From: Bacillus sp. V3-13
GTDB taxonomy: Bacteria; Bacillota; Bacilli; Bacillales; Cytobacillaceae
Direction of reading: 5' to 3'
DNA length: 38,424 nucleotides
Assembly: GCF_002860165.1 (NCBI RefSeq)
Contig: NZ_PGUZ01000074.1
Span: forward strand, 1-38,424
Of the stretch, positions 18,469 through 26,469 are shown one piece after another. Position 1 is the stretch's first letter. The number at the start of each line of letters is the position of its first letter. Made by a program: the position numbers and the translations under genes. The notes under the pieces were generated by a model, which saw only the letters and a list, made by a program, of their open reading frames with translations, made no database searches and was not told where the DNA came from.

Positions 18469-19812
18469 TTAATTTGTATTGGTTGAAGGCTCCCCGTTGG
18501 TAGCGGCGGGCTGAGTTGTTGCCGGGTCTTGTGCTGGCTGTTCCGCATTAGGCTGATTTTGATTTTGTTGTTGCTGGCTCTGCTGTTGTTCTGCAGGCTC
18601 ATCTTCAGCTTTCTGCCCGGACTGGTCTTCTTTCAACCTGCGCTCTTCTTCCTCCAGGGCTTTCCGTTCATCCTCGTACTCGTCAATCTCAGCTTGAATC
18701 TCGTCCAGAGTCTTCTGCTTTTCTTCGCTGGTAAGGTCTTCATCCGCTTTCACTTCTTCCCGGTACTTTAGCAGGCCGAAAACAATCAAATCCCGGTCTT
18801 CCAGGGAACGGGCAATTTCAAGCGCTGCCGCTGCGTTTCCCCGTCCAATATGAATCCAGTATTGATAATATTGGGGATCTGCTTGAAGCGTTATCGTGTT
18901 TTGGACATTTTTCCGCTGGTCTTCACTAAGTGACTCACTAACGATGTAGGATTCCGCCAGCTGGTATTGGACCACCCTTGGCATATCCTCCACATCATAG
19001 TTAGCCAAAGTCCCGACTACTTCACTGTAATTTTTTTTCAAATAATGCTCCTGGCTGTCTATAAACGCTGCTTGTTTAGGCTGGGCAAAAATAAGCGAAT
19101 ATACACTAAAAATTAGAGCCGGTAATAACACGATGATCATTCCCAAAGCTGCATACCGGGTAATATTCCATTTTTTTCGGGTGACCCGGACAAATTTTTT
19201 CTCCATTCGTTCAATTAATCTCATGTTTTCCCGAATTGTATCCAACAGTTCTTCTTCCGATTGGGCAGCCATCACTTTTGCAGCAGCAGGTGAAAGCTCA
19301 AGCGTTTCATGGAATCTTAAATATTTCTCGAATGAAAACTTTCCATCGACAGCTGCTGCAACAGTAGCTTTTATTTCCTGCCAGAGCCTTTCTTCATCTT
19401 TTTCATAAGGCGGAAGGCTTTCCTTCACTCCATAATGAAGAAAATACGGCGTTAAGCTCTCATCGATCACAATATTTTCCGGGCAGACAATGAAATGGAG
19501 CCGCGAAAGAGAGTGATTCATTATTTTCTTTACAAGCTGCGAAGCAAAAATCCATTTGCTTTTTTTGTCTTTATTTTTTAATTTGGTAAAGGTTATGTAG
19601 TTTGATGGTGGCTCAAATTCGAAGCGGAGTTCATCCTCTGTTAAATGAATGTTCTTATCGATCGAAGGGTCGATGTCCTTAAGCATGTCCACTTCTGCTG
19701 CGTGATCCAATTTGATTTTCTCTCTTTGAAAAATCAGCAAAACAGATTTATTTTCTGTTTTCACAACCGCTTCAAGCTGCTCTTCGAGATACGTTCGATT
19801 CTGTTCTGACAT
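18469..19812 (-). CDS. essB: T7SS component EssB (YukC-like)
   Basis: 447 residues. The start is placed at the ATG at 19812 (MSEQNRTYLEEQ), which has AAAGGAG upstream. The longer frame begins inside esaB. The N-terminal ~215 residues form the cytoplasmic pseudokinase-like domain. One membrane helix (YAALGMIIVLLPALIFSVYSL, about 219-242) leads to an extracytoplasmic helical domain and a low-complexity glutamine/asparagine/proline-rich tail. EssB/YukC is the central membrane scaffold of T7SSb and contacts EssC. It lies 14 bases after esaB. Confidence 0.92.
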   Translation of the reverse strand: MSEQNRTYLEEQLEAVVKTENKSVLLIFQREKIKLDHAAEVDMLKDIDPSIDKNIHLTEDELRFEFEPPSNYITFTKLKNKDKKSKWIFASQLVKKIMNHSLSRLHFIVCPENIVIDESLTPYFLHYGVKESLPPYEKDEERLWQEIKATVAAAVDGKFSFEKYLRFHETLELSPAAAKVMAAQSEEELLDTIRENMRLIERMEKKFVRVTRKKWNITRYAALGMIIVLLPALIFSVYSLIFAQPKQAAFIDSQEHYLKKNYSEVVGTLANYDVEDMPRVVQYQLAESYIVSESLSEDQRKNVQNTITLQADPQYYQYWIHIGRGNAAAALEIARSLEDRDLIVFGLLKYREEVKADEDLTSEEKQKTLDEIQAEIDEYEDERKALEEEERRLKEDQSGQKAEDEPAEQQQSQQQQNQNQPNAEQPAQDPATTQPAATNGEPSTNTN

Positions 19813-19826
19813 GTTCAGATGCTCCT

Positions 19827-20066
19827 TTATAATATTTCGAGACGGTCTCCAGTAGTGATGCCGCAATCCACCAGCTTATCGGTTCCAGACAGGACGATCT
19901 GTTTATTAGGAATGCGTACCCAATATCCTTCGCGCGGCGGTTCAGAAATGGATTTGGCCTGCCAGACAATGTCAATCACTTTTTTAACAGAATGATAGTT
20001 GGATAGGCGGAGATCAAAAGTATCTTTTTTATAGTTCTTTAAGTCTATCGTTAATTCGATATACAT
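19827..20066 (-). CDS. esaB: T7SS component EsaB (YukD-like, ubiquitin fold)
   Basis: 79-residue cytoplasmic protein with the length, strand pattern and C-terminal GITTGDRLEIL of YukD/EsaB, a ubiquitin-like protein required for T7SSb activity. The ATG has GAGGTGAAACT upstream. It sits between esxA and essB, as in B. subtilis. A GC-rich hairpin separates it from esxA. Confidence 0.9.
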   Translation of the reverse strand: MYIELTIDLKNYKKDTFDLRLSNYHSVKKVIDIVWQAKSISEPPREGYWVRIPNKQIVLSGTDKLVDCGITTGDRLEIL

Positions 20067-20085
20067 AGTTTCACCTCATAATAAA

Positions 20086-20118
20086 GGAGCGCCCTTCATC
20101 TGGTTGGAATGGCGCTCC
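20086..20118 (-). terminator. Intercistronic hairpin between esxA and esaB
   Basis: GGAGCGCC and GGCGCTCC form a perfect 8-bp stem with a 17-nt loop, followed on the minus strand by TTTATTATG, just after the esxA stop and before the esaB ribosome binding site. It looks like a partial terminator or an mRNA end-protecting hairpin that would let the abundant EsxA exceed the machine components. Confidence 0.65.
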
Positions 20119-20145
20119 TCTTCACTTCATTGATATCAGATGAAG

Positions 20146-20439
20146 TTAACCGCGAATTTGGCTCGCAATTTGGCTGTCAGCATCTGCAAGGGCTTTACCA
20201 GTATTTCTAAGCTGCACAGAAATGTCCTCAAGCAGTTGCTGCATTTGAATAAATGAAGGTCTTAATGCCTCATACTGGTCGCTGAACGCTCTGCTCGCTT
20301 CACCTTCCCAGGCACCTTCCAATTCCTTAATCATGCCATTCAAACGGCTAATTTGCTCTCCTACCTGATTGCTCTCACTGCTATAACGGCCTGCCATGCT
20401 TTCAAGTTCAGCTGGGGTAACGCGAATAATTCCTGACAT
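20146..20439 (-). CDS. esxA: WXG100 protein EsxA (YukE-like)
   Basis: 97-residue helical-hairpin protein of the ESAT-6/WXG100 family, secreted by T7SSb and also needed for secretion. The central turn carries WEGEASRAF (the W-x-G motif). The N-terminus MSGIIRVTPAELESMA and the C-terminus ending in IASQIRG closely resemble B. subtilis YukE. The ATG is preceded by AAAGGAGCTGATTAA. It has its own promoter and heads the machine operon. Confidence 0.95.
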   Translation of the reverse strand: MSGIIRVTPAELESMAGRYSSESNQVGEQISRLNGMIKELEGAWEGEASRAFSDQYEALRPSFIQMQQLLEDISVQLRNTGKALADADSQIASQIRG

Positions 20440-20471
20440 TTAATCAGCTCCTTTTCCCTGAATTTACTTCA

Positions 20472-20500
20472 ATTGTAAAAATATACACTAAATAGGTCAA
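20472..20500 (-). promoter_or_regulatory. Sigma-A promoter of esxA and the T7SS operon
   Basis: -35 TTGACC (20495-20500) and -10 TACAAT (20472-20477) with a 17-base spacer on the minus strand, about 25 bases before the esxA ribosome binding site. This separates the machine operon from the effector cassette upstream. No other feature is visible in the ~200-base gap. Confidence 0.75.
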
Positions 20501-20643
20501 TTATAAACTTGATAATTATAGAAAAACAGTTAAATATACCCGGCTTATTCCCTGATTGGGAGATGCACAAACCTCTGAAGCAGTAACTTTTTCATAATTT
20601 TCAAGTTTTTATACCGAAAATTAAGTCAAATGACCTAAAAGAT

Positions 20644-20976
20644 TTATTTAGGAAGCTTAGTTTCTATTTCTTCGTAATAAACGGTAATGCTCTGTTTATT
20701 CATCTCATTAATATGGTCATGATAACGGTTTGCTAATATATCCATGAGGGATATTTGGTCATTGATAATTGATTTATAGTCTTTATGGTTATTTTCCAGC
20801 AATTTCAGCGATTCTTCTATTATGCTGCCGGAGCTTGCTTTCAATTCTTTTTCGATAAGGGTCAACATTTCATAGCCAAGGCTGCCCATTTCCTCGAGAT
20901 GCTGTTTAAAAATAGATGATTTATTCTTTAAGTCCTCATACGGCTGAAATCGATGAATCTTTGTTAGTTGCCCCAT
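20644..20976 (-). CDS. Small helical T7SS partner protein (TlaA-like candidate)
   Basis: 110 residues if started at the ATG at 20976, which has a near-ideal AAGGAGG seven bases upstream. The longer frame begins inside the lipase gene. The sequence is almost entirely predicted helix (SIFKQHLEEMGSLGYEML, IIEESLKLLENNHKDYKSII) with no signal peptide, tryptophan or WXG motif. It follows the lipase by 13 bases, and size and position match the small helical partners (TlaA/Lap type) that bind the helical targeting domain of T7SS effectors. I do not recognise it by sequence alone. The role is inferred from context. Confidence 0.6.
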   Translation of the reverse strand: MGQLTKIHRFQPYEDLKNKSSIFKQHLEEMGSLGYEMLTLIEKELKASSGSIIEESLKLLENNHKDYKSIINDQISLMDILANRYHDHINEMNKQSITVYYEEIETKLPK

Positions 20977-20989
20977 GATTTCCTCCTTA

Positions 20990-23002
20990 TTAACGCAAAT
21001 CAAATATAGCGGAAATATTCTTATCCTCTTGAAATAACTTTTCAATGGAGGACCGGATGCTTTTTATCTGTTCAAACCCCCTTGTTTGCTCCTCCTGGAA
21101 ATAATGAAAGGCATCTTCAAAGGTATCAGTAAAAATAGTATCCAAAGGGCGAATCGACTCATGGACGGATATCCCCCTCATTTCCACGTTTCCGCCCGGC
21201 AATAGATACCGGCAGGCATGAGGATTGGCTTCCATATCATTAATGGCGCCGATCAAGCGACTTTTACGATTCTGAAAATCGTCAACATATTCACGATGGT
21301 AGCTTTCCTTCAGTTTGTTGAGCATATCAGCTTTATCCTGATATTTATCCATTCCAATTTGATAAATTCTCACTGCCGAAGAGAGGTTAACTTCGATTTT
21401 CTGACCTTCTGACGTGACTTTAAAGCGATACATATCATTTCCTATATAACGCTTCCCGTCCTGTACGGCAAGAGAACTGGCGACATGAGCCACTCCATGG
21501 GCTTCTATAGCTGTCCCAAAGCCTTTGAAAAACTCTATCGTGTCGTCAAAAATCTTCTTAAATTTATCTTTAATATGGGCGGTTTCTAGCTTAATAGTGG
21601 CTGCTACGTCTAAAATGCCTATGACATACTTCTCATAATCAGCAATGCCCGGGTCAAAAAGGTCTTTTATCAGTAAATCCCCTAAGCTTCCAATCGATTT
21701 CATTATGTTAGCAACATGGCCCTCTATTTCTTTTAAATATGATGCAATCTCATATCTAAGAATCAACGTAACACCTGCGGCCATGTTAATTAGTGCCGGC
21801 AGGTTTTCAGTTAGCTTTGCCAGCCTTTTGCCAATTTCCTGTACTCGCAGTCCCAATTGTCCAAGTGCATAGACAAGTTCTGTCGGGAATTCGGGAATCG
21901 GTAGTGGCACCGTTACGTTCACAAGGCGCGAAGGAAATCCTCCAACAGGCAGAGACATATTAACGTCAACAGTGCTCCAGTCCGGCCCATCCATCAGCTT
22001 CCCCAACTCTGCTTCAATCGTATCAAGCAATGTATAAAACTCCTGATCGACGCCTATCAGGCCCCTCATTAAGCCATCCATCCCATTCTCCTGATAATAA
22101 GGCGCCATTGTCGCCAGGAACACTTGAAGCACTTGCAGGTCCTTATCAGAAAGGTTGGCAAAGGCTCCACGAAGCCCATCAAAGGCAGGATCCGTGTCAA
22201 CCATGGTTCGGTCACCCAGGTCCAGAAAGCCCCGTATGCCGGACACTCCGTATAACACGTCCTCTTGGGAAGTTAGATGGTGGATGTTCGCTCCTTTTTC
22301 TTTATAGTATTCTTCTGCGAATGCTTTTACTTCTGCGGGTGGGATGGTGTAGAGTTGGTTGAAATCGTTCTGATCTTTATTGAAATGTTCAAATAACATA
22401 AACCTGAATTTAGGATCAACCAAAGCCAATTGGTATACGCTCGGCGGAGCATCATTTATGGCATATACATTGTTATAAGAACCGGTCATCAACTGCAGCA
22501 TTTGAATTAAGTTGCCACCTAAAGAATGACCGATTCCTGATTTCTGCAACTCTAAATTTTTATTATCCTGCTTCACTCTTTCAACAATTTTTTTCGTCAC
22601 TATACTATCAAAACGTTGCGCGTGTTGATACTGATTTTGAATTTTTCCAACGAAAATACCAAGTCCATTGTATATCCAGTCATGCGGATCGCCAGTACCT
22701 TTATCCTCTCTTAATTCACTGCCTCTAGTAATCGTATAAGCAAAATTTATTCCTTTTTCAGGATCATAAAAATGAATCACTGTTCCATCAAAACCAGAAT
22801 CTTTTCCTAACCTCTTTAATTCTTGTAGCTCCGTAATATCACTGGAATGATATATCATGATCTCTCCAGATGGCGCCTCTCCAGTCTCTTCAATAAAAAT
22901 TCTCCTGATACTTTCAACCGACATACTGTCGGATTTCCCATATTCTAATTCAGCTATTCGAGCCCGAAGTATGTCAGTATTTAGAACTTCTTCATTCTTC
23001 AT
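20990..23002 (-). CDS. T7SS lipase effector with N-terminal catalytic domain (TslA-like)
   Basis: 670 residues with no signal peptide. The N-terminal third is an alpha/beta hydrolase of the lipase/DUF2974 kind: TITRGSEL followed by DW (the FRGT...DW pattern, about 89-109), the nucleophile elbow GIGHSLGGN with Ser160, and YAINDAPPS after it. An aspartate in TSQEDVLYG is a candidate triad member. From about residue 330 to the end it is almost all amphipathic helix, like an LXG targeting domain placed at the C-terminus. This reverse order is the hallmark of TslA, a type VII-secreted phospholipase A of S. aureus. The ATG at 23002 follows AGGTGAAAAGA. Flanking genes supply a lipoprotein (immunity candidate) and a small helical partner. 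Confidence 0.75.
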   Translation of the reverse strand: MKNEEVLNTDILRARIAELEYGKSDSMSVESIRRIFIEETGEAPSGEIMIYHSSDITELQELKRLGKDSGFDGTVIHFYDPEKGINFAYTITRGSELREDKGTGDPHDWIYNGLGIFVGKIQNQYQHAQRFDSIVTKKIVERVKQDNKNLELQKSGIGHSLGGNLIQMLQLMTGSYNNVYAINDAPPSVYQLALVDPKFRFMLFEHFNKDQNDFNQLYTIPPAEVKAFAEEYYKEKGANIHHLTSQEDVLYGVSGIRGFLDLGDRTMVDTDPAFDGLRGAFANLSDKDLQVLQVFLATMAPYYQENGMDGLMRGLIGVDQEFYTLLDTIEAELGKLMDGPDWSTVDVNMSLPVGGFPSRLVNVTVPLPIPEFPTELVYALGQLGLRVQEIGKRLAKLTENLPALINMAAGVTLILRYEIASYLKEIEGHVANIMKSIGSLGDLLIKDLFDPGIADYEKYVIGILDVAATIKLETAHIKDKFKKIFDDTIEFFKGFGTAIEAHGVAHVASSLAVQDGKRYIGNDMYRFKVTSEGQKIEVNLSSAVRIYQIGMDKYQDKADMLNKLKESYHREYVDDFQNRKSRLIGAINDMEANPHACRYLLPGGNVEMRGISVHESIRPLDTIFTDTFEDAFHYFQEEQTRGFEQIKSIRSSIEKLFQEDKNISAIFDLR

Positions 23003-23028
23003 TCTTTTCACCTGCAATTTGGGTGTTT

Positions 23029-23679
23029 CTAAAAATTCACTGACTTCATTAACATCAGCAATTTATCTTCAACTTCCGGTGAGCTAGCGGCACATTTTTG
23101 ATTACTATTTGTACAAAAACTACGCGAATAGAACATAATAGCTTTTTCATTTTCTTTTGACTTAATATAACTAAAAAAACTATAATATTTTCCCTTCTTA
23201 GTTTTATCGGAATTTTTAGCAAAATAATAGGTTTTATCCTCATGCTCGAAGGTCTCGTACTCACCTTGGTAACTTGCCATAATAGATAATAAGTCCAAAT
23301 TAGCATCAATATTTTCTGTTATTGGGCTGTTTTCATAGGATATTTGATATTCGTATGAAATGTTGCCTTTTTCATTACTACCAAAAATAAATGACTCATC
23401 GTAATCTTCAGTTTTTTCATAACTCATGTCTGAAATCTTACCATTTACCGGGAATAACATAGTATAGCCATTAGTTTTAGACTTAAAAAGGTAATAACCG
23501 TCCTGTACTTCCTCAGTTGAATCCATAAATCCCCTTGTGAATTCATCCGTGAACGCTAGTGTGTCAGGCCAGTTATTAGCTGCTGCCCTTTGATCTTTCT
23601 GGTCAGGATTATGGTTCATTCCGCATCCCCCTATAATAAGAATCAGCATGATGATTCCAAGCTGCTTAAGTCTTTTCAA
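23029..23679 (-). CDS. Lipoprotein, candidate TilA-like immunity protein
   Basis: 216 residues from a TTG at 23679, chosen because AAAGGGG lies nine bases upstream and the product begins MKRLKQLGIIMLILIIGGC, a textbook lipoprotein signal with lipobox IIGGC. The mature part is hydrophilic and beta-rich, with no catalytic motif I recognise. It ends 26 bases before the lipase start and should be anchored on the outer face of the membrane, where an immunity lipoprotein against a secreted phospholipase would act. The 5' end of this gene is duplicated, in broken form, at 34562-34710. Function is inferred from context. Confidence 0.7.
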   Translation of the reverse strand: MKRLKQLGIIMLILIIGGCGMNHNPDQKDQRAAANNWPDTLAFTDEFTRGFMDSTEEVQDGYYLFKSKTNGYTMLFPVNGKISDMSYEKTEDYDESFIFGSNEKGNISYEYQISYENSPITENIDANLDLLSIMASYQGEYETFEHEDKTYYFAKNSDKTKKGKYYSFFSYIKSKENEKAIMFYSRSFCTNSNQKCAASSPEVEDKLLMLMKSVNF

Positions 23680-23976
23680 AATCAAAATCCCCTTTCGAGA
23701 TTTTCGCAAAATACCTCATTCCATTACTACCACATATTCCCACGTAGTTTCAACTATATTCAGGTTGGAAATTAAAAAACACAACTTTTTTACCAGATTA
23801 TTCAGGATTTTCTGCATGTTTTATGTAAATTTATACAACTTTAGCATCAGCAATTCATTTGCAAAAAACAGATAAAGTATAATTTTACAATACTGATAAT
23901 TTGAAGATAAGGAGATGGAGATACGGATATGACTGATAAAGTTTCATATAAAGAAACGACTTCTTACCAAGTTTTA
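23564..23976. repeat. Left copy of ~410-bp imperfect direct repeat
   Basis: Matches 34562-34967 in the same orientation. Shared blocks include the start of the lipoprotein gene (CTGCCCTTTG, CCTATAATAA), the stretch TTTTTTACCAGA, and the near-identical block from AACAGATAAAGTATAATTTT through the first 16 codons of the GNAT-like gene. Divergence is substantial in between, so the duplication is old or the two copies came from different strains. Confidence 0.85.
23929..23976 (+). pseudogene. Truncated 5' stub of GNAT-like gene
   Basis: Begins GGAGATGGAGATACGGAT-ATG and encodes MTDKVSYKETTSYQVL, the start of the 247-aa protein at 34917 with one codon missing. After 23976 all similarity stops and the frame runs to a stop near 24045 with unrelated sequence. 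The cut is the left boundary of the catabolic island. A promoter-like TATAAT and the ribosome binding site are still present. Confidence 0.85.
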
Positions 23977-24066
23977 CTCGAGTGTTTTTCCGCTTTTTTA
24001 TTTCGGCTAACTATTTTACATCACTTGTTTTTCAATCCGGACTAACCCCCAATAACAGCAATACTT

Positions 24067-24963
24067 TTATTTTACTAAGATCCTTTTTAACGTTTCAGTG
24101 ACAATTTCCATTAATTCTGTGGAGGTCTCGGGATTAAAAATAAGATAAATGGGTGTTTCTGGTATTGGAGTGGGCAAATTTAGTTTTACCAAATTGCCGC
24201 TTTTCAGCTCATCTTCCACAATCATTTTTTGGAGAATGGTAAATCCAACGCCCTTTCTGACCATCATCTTTATCCAGCCTACATTATTAATTTCAAGAGA
24301 TTTGTCCGTTTTGATGCCCAGCTCCTGAAGATAATTTTCAATGGACTTGGTTACGAAAAAATTTCTGTTGTATATTATAATTCTCTCATTTTTAAGATCT
24401 TCGCTATTCACCATCCCTTTATTGGCCAAATGGTGGGTTGGACTGCAAACAAGCACATTTTCTTCATCCGTAACTTTGACAAAAATAAGATTATGAGACT
24501 CAAATTCTTTTTCCGAATAAATATAGCCAAGTCCAAACTTTACTTCCCCACTCTTAATCAACTCTATCGTATCCTTTGTTTCTTCAATTTTTATTTTAAA
24601 GTCCAAATTTGGATAGGATTTATACAGCACCTTTAATAACTCTGGCATTATATTCACCCCCATATGGTTAGGAGAAGATATAGTGATATTATTATCAATT
24701 TTAGAACCACTTTTTAACGTTTTTTCAGCTTTTTTTATCAATGTAAAAGCATCTTTAAGATATCCATAAACTTCTTGTCCCTTATCGGTTAAGGTAATTT
24801 TTTTCCCATTGGTTCGTTTAAACAGGATCGTGTTAAATTCACCTTCCAATTGTTTGATTCGAACACTAATTGTTGGTTGGGTTATATTCAATTCCTCAGC
24901 CGCCTCTGAAAAACTGCCTTTTTCGGCAATCATTAAAAAGGCTTCAATATTTTTAAGTTCCAT
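24067..24963 (-). CDS. LysR-type transcriptional regulator
   Basis: 298 residues from the ATG at 24963 (MELKNIEAFLMIAEKGSFSEAAEELNITQPTIS...), the usual LysR start. The winged helix-turn-helix covers about residues 1-60, followed by the linker helix and the two-lobed effector domain (FGLGYIYSEKEF, GVGFTILQKMIVE). GGGGTG serves as ribosome binding site. It is the last gene of the transporter cluster on the same strand, and there is no divergent target promoter next to it. Its likely targets are the transport and oxidation genes upstream. The inducer is unknown. Confidence 0.88.
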   Translation of the reverse strand: MELKNIEAFLMIAEKGSFSEAAEELNITQPTISVRIKQLEGEFNTILFKRTNGKKITLTDKGQEVYGYLKDAFTLIKKAEKTLKSGSKIDNNITISSPNHMGVNIMPELLKVLYKSYPNLDFKIKIEETKDTIELIKSGEVKFGLGYIYSEKEFESHNLIFVKVTDEENVLVCSPTHHLANKGMVNSEDLKNERIIIYNRNFFVTKSIENYLQELGIKTDKSLEINNVGWIKMMVRKGVGFTILQKMIVEDELKSGNLVKLNLPTPIPETPIYLIFNPETSTELMEIVTETLKRILVK

Positions 24964-25047
24964 TTTAAACACCCCAATACATGATTGCATTATCTTTATA
25001 TAATGAAAATTACTTTTCCTTTTAAAATCCCCAATACCTCTTTAGGA

Positions 25048-26454
25048 TTAAAAAGCATGGATGATGTAATTGATTAAGGTTATCATTATTGAAGTGGATA
25101 TAATCATGATGACGGCAAATTTCCAATTCCACTTTAATAAATCTTGATACCTTACATCCAGAAGATTTGTCCCAATGATATTTAATGCAGACACCGGAGA
25201 CAGCAGGGTACCCATTGCCCATCCAACAGTTAAGGTAACCGCAAATATAATGGCGCTTAAATGAATACTACTTGGATCGATGGAATTAGCCAGAATGGTG
25301 ACGGTTACAATTTGATGTACTCCTAATAGTGAAAAAAGCACAATTAAAGAGAGAATCATTAAAATGACAAACACTTGGGAATGGTTTGTGAAAAAAATGA
25401 AGATAGATAATATGTAATTTGGAAAAGGTGATAATTGAAACATCTGAGAGAAAAAAGAAGCTGTAACGATCATCATTGATTCATTATGGACATTGGGCAG
25501 AATATTTTTTCGGTAATGTTTCAACTCAGATTTCATTTCATCCTTTTTCTTTAGTAAAAATGACCATAAAAAAGAAGAGACAATCGCAATAAGGCTGACG
25601 ATAATGATTAAACTGATATCTAACATTCTATCTAAAATAATGATTGAACCAAATAAACCTATGAATCCCATTGTTAGCTCCAAAAGCTTTTTCCTGGGTT
25701 CTGGTTCATCGCTGATTGCTGTGCTTTCCTCGTTCAAATACGGTAGCGCCCTTACTTCTATTCTAAAGAGAAATAGTGAAATAAGAAAACCCAAAATAAC
25801 AAAAATAAGTGCATAAAATAAAAAAGGAATACGTGTTAAGTCCAGAATGAAGAGGATTATAGCAACACCGGCGATATAAGGTGAAAATATGATGGATAAA
25901 CAAAAACCCTGCATAATTGCCTTTGTATAGGTCCCTTTACTGGTCTCCAAAAGTTGTCTGAAAAGATCTATTGAAACTCGCAATGCACCAATATTCATAA
26001 ATGAAGTTAACAAAGCCGAACTGCCAAGAACCGTTATAGGAACAAAAAATGGTTTGTCCGACCATCTATTAATAATAGTTACAATCGTACCATCATATCC
26101 TCCTAAGCGCATCGGAATGGAAAGTAGTGGTACATACAAAAATAAGGGCACGAAGGCTAAGTTTAGCAAGATTGCTTCCTTCCAGTAGCTTGATGCACCA
26201 CCATAAAAAAAATAAAAGGCATGCCCCAGGATAACCAATACCAACGTAATCCTCTTTGGAACTTTATTCATAAAATAAAAGCAATACAGAAAAGTAATGA
26301 CAGCCATGCTGACTATTAAGGTATCATTTCCTGCTCCTAAAATAACATCAACCAGGTACAATGCTCCCAATAAAAATAATAAAGCCCCTCTAATTGAGCT
26401 TGCATACTCTATACGATCCCACAATAATCGTCTTTTTATTTCAACCTTCTCCAA
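25048..26454 (-). CDS. Polytopic permease, ion-transporter-superfamily-like (copy B)
   Basis: 468-residue membrane protein with roughly a dozen hydrophobic helices. The second half contains VGWAMGTLLSPVSALNIIGTN, the helix-break motif of the DASS/ArsB/CitMHS-type ion transporter superfamily. The first half has the related FMNIGALRVSIDLF. It begins at a TTG (26454) with AAGGAGTG upstream, 15 bases after the upstream permease. The two are similar in layout and length but not near-identical, suggesting a paired or heteromeric carrier. Exact family and substrate are not recognised. An organic anion is a reasonable guess from the oxygenase and TRAP neighbours. Confidence 0.65.
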   Translation of the reverse strand: MEKVEIKRRLLWDRIEYASSIRGALLFLLGALYLVDVILGAGNDTLIVSMAVITFLYCFYFMNKVPKRITLVLVILGHAFYFFYGGASSYWKEAILLNLAFVPLFLYVPLLSIPMRLGGYDGTIVTIINRWSDKPFFVPITVLGSSALLTSFMNIGALRVSIDLFRQLLETSKGTYTKAIMQGFCLSIIFSPYIAGVAIILFILDLTRIPFLFYALIFVILGFLISLFLFRIEVRALPYLNEESTAISDEPEPRKKLLELTMGFIGLFGSIIILDRMLDISLIIIVSLIAIVSSFLWSFLLKKKDEMKSELKHYRKNILPNVHNESMMIVTASFFSQMFQLSPFPNYILSIFIFFTNHSQVFVILMILSLIVLFSLLGVHQIVTVTILANSIDPSSIHLSAIIFAVTLTVGWAMGTLLSPVSALNIIGTNLLDVRYQDLLKWNWKFAVIMIISTSIMITLINYIIHAF

Positions 26455-26469
26455 AACTTACACTCCTTC

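Noticed and set aside
20440-20643. Second small T7SS partner gene between esxA and the lipase cassette
   Set aside because: Only a 16-codon frame without a ribosome binding site is present.
22030-22362. 110-codon plus-strand ORF inside the lipase gene
   Set aside because: Antisense to a well-supported gene, with biased composition and no recognisable domain.
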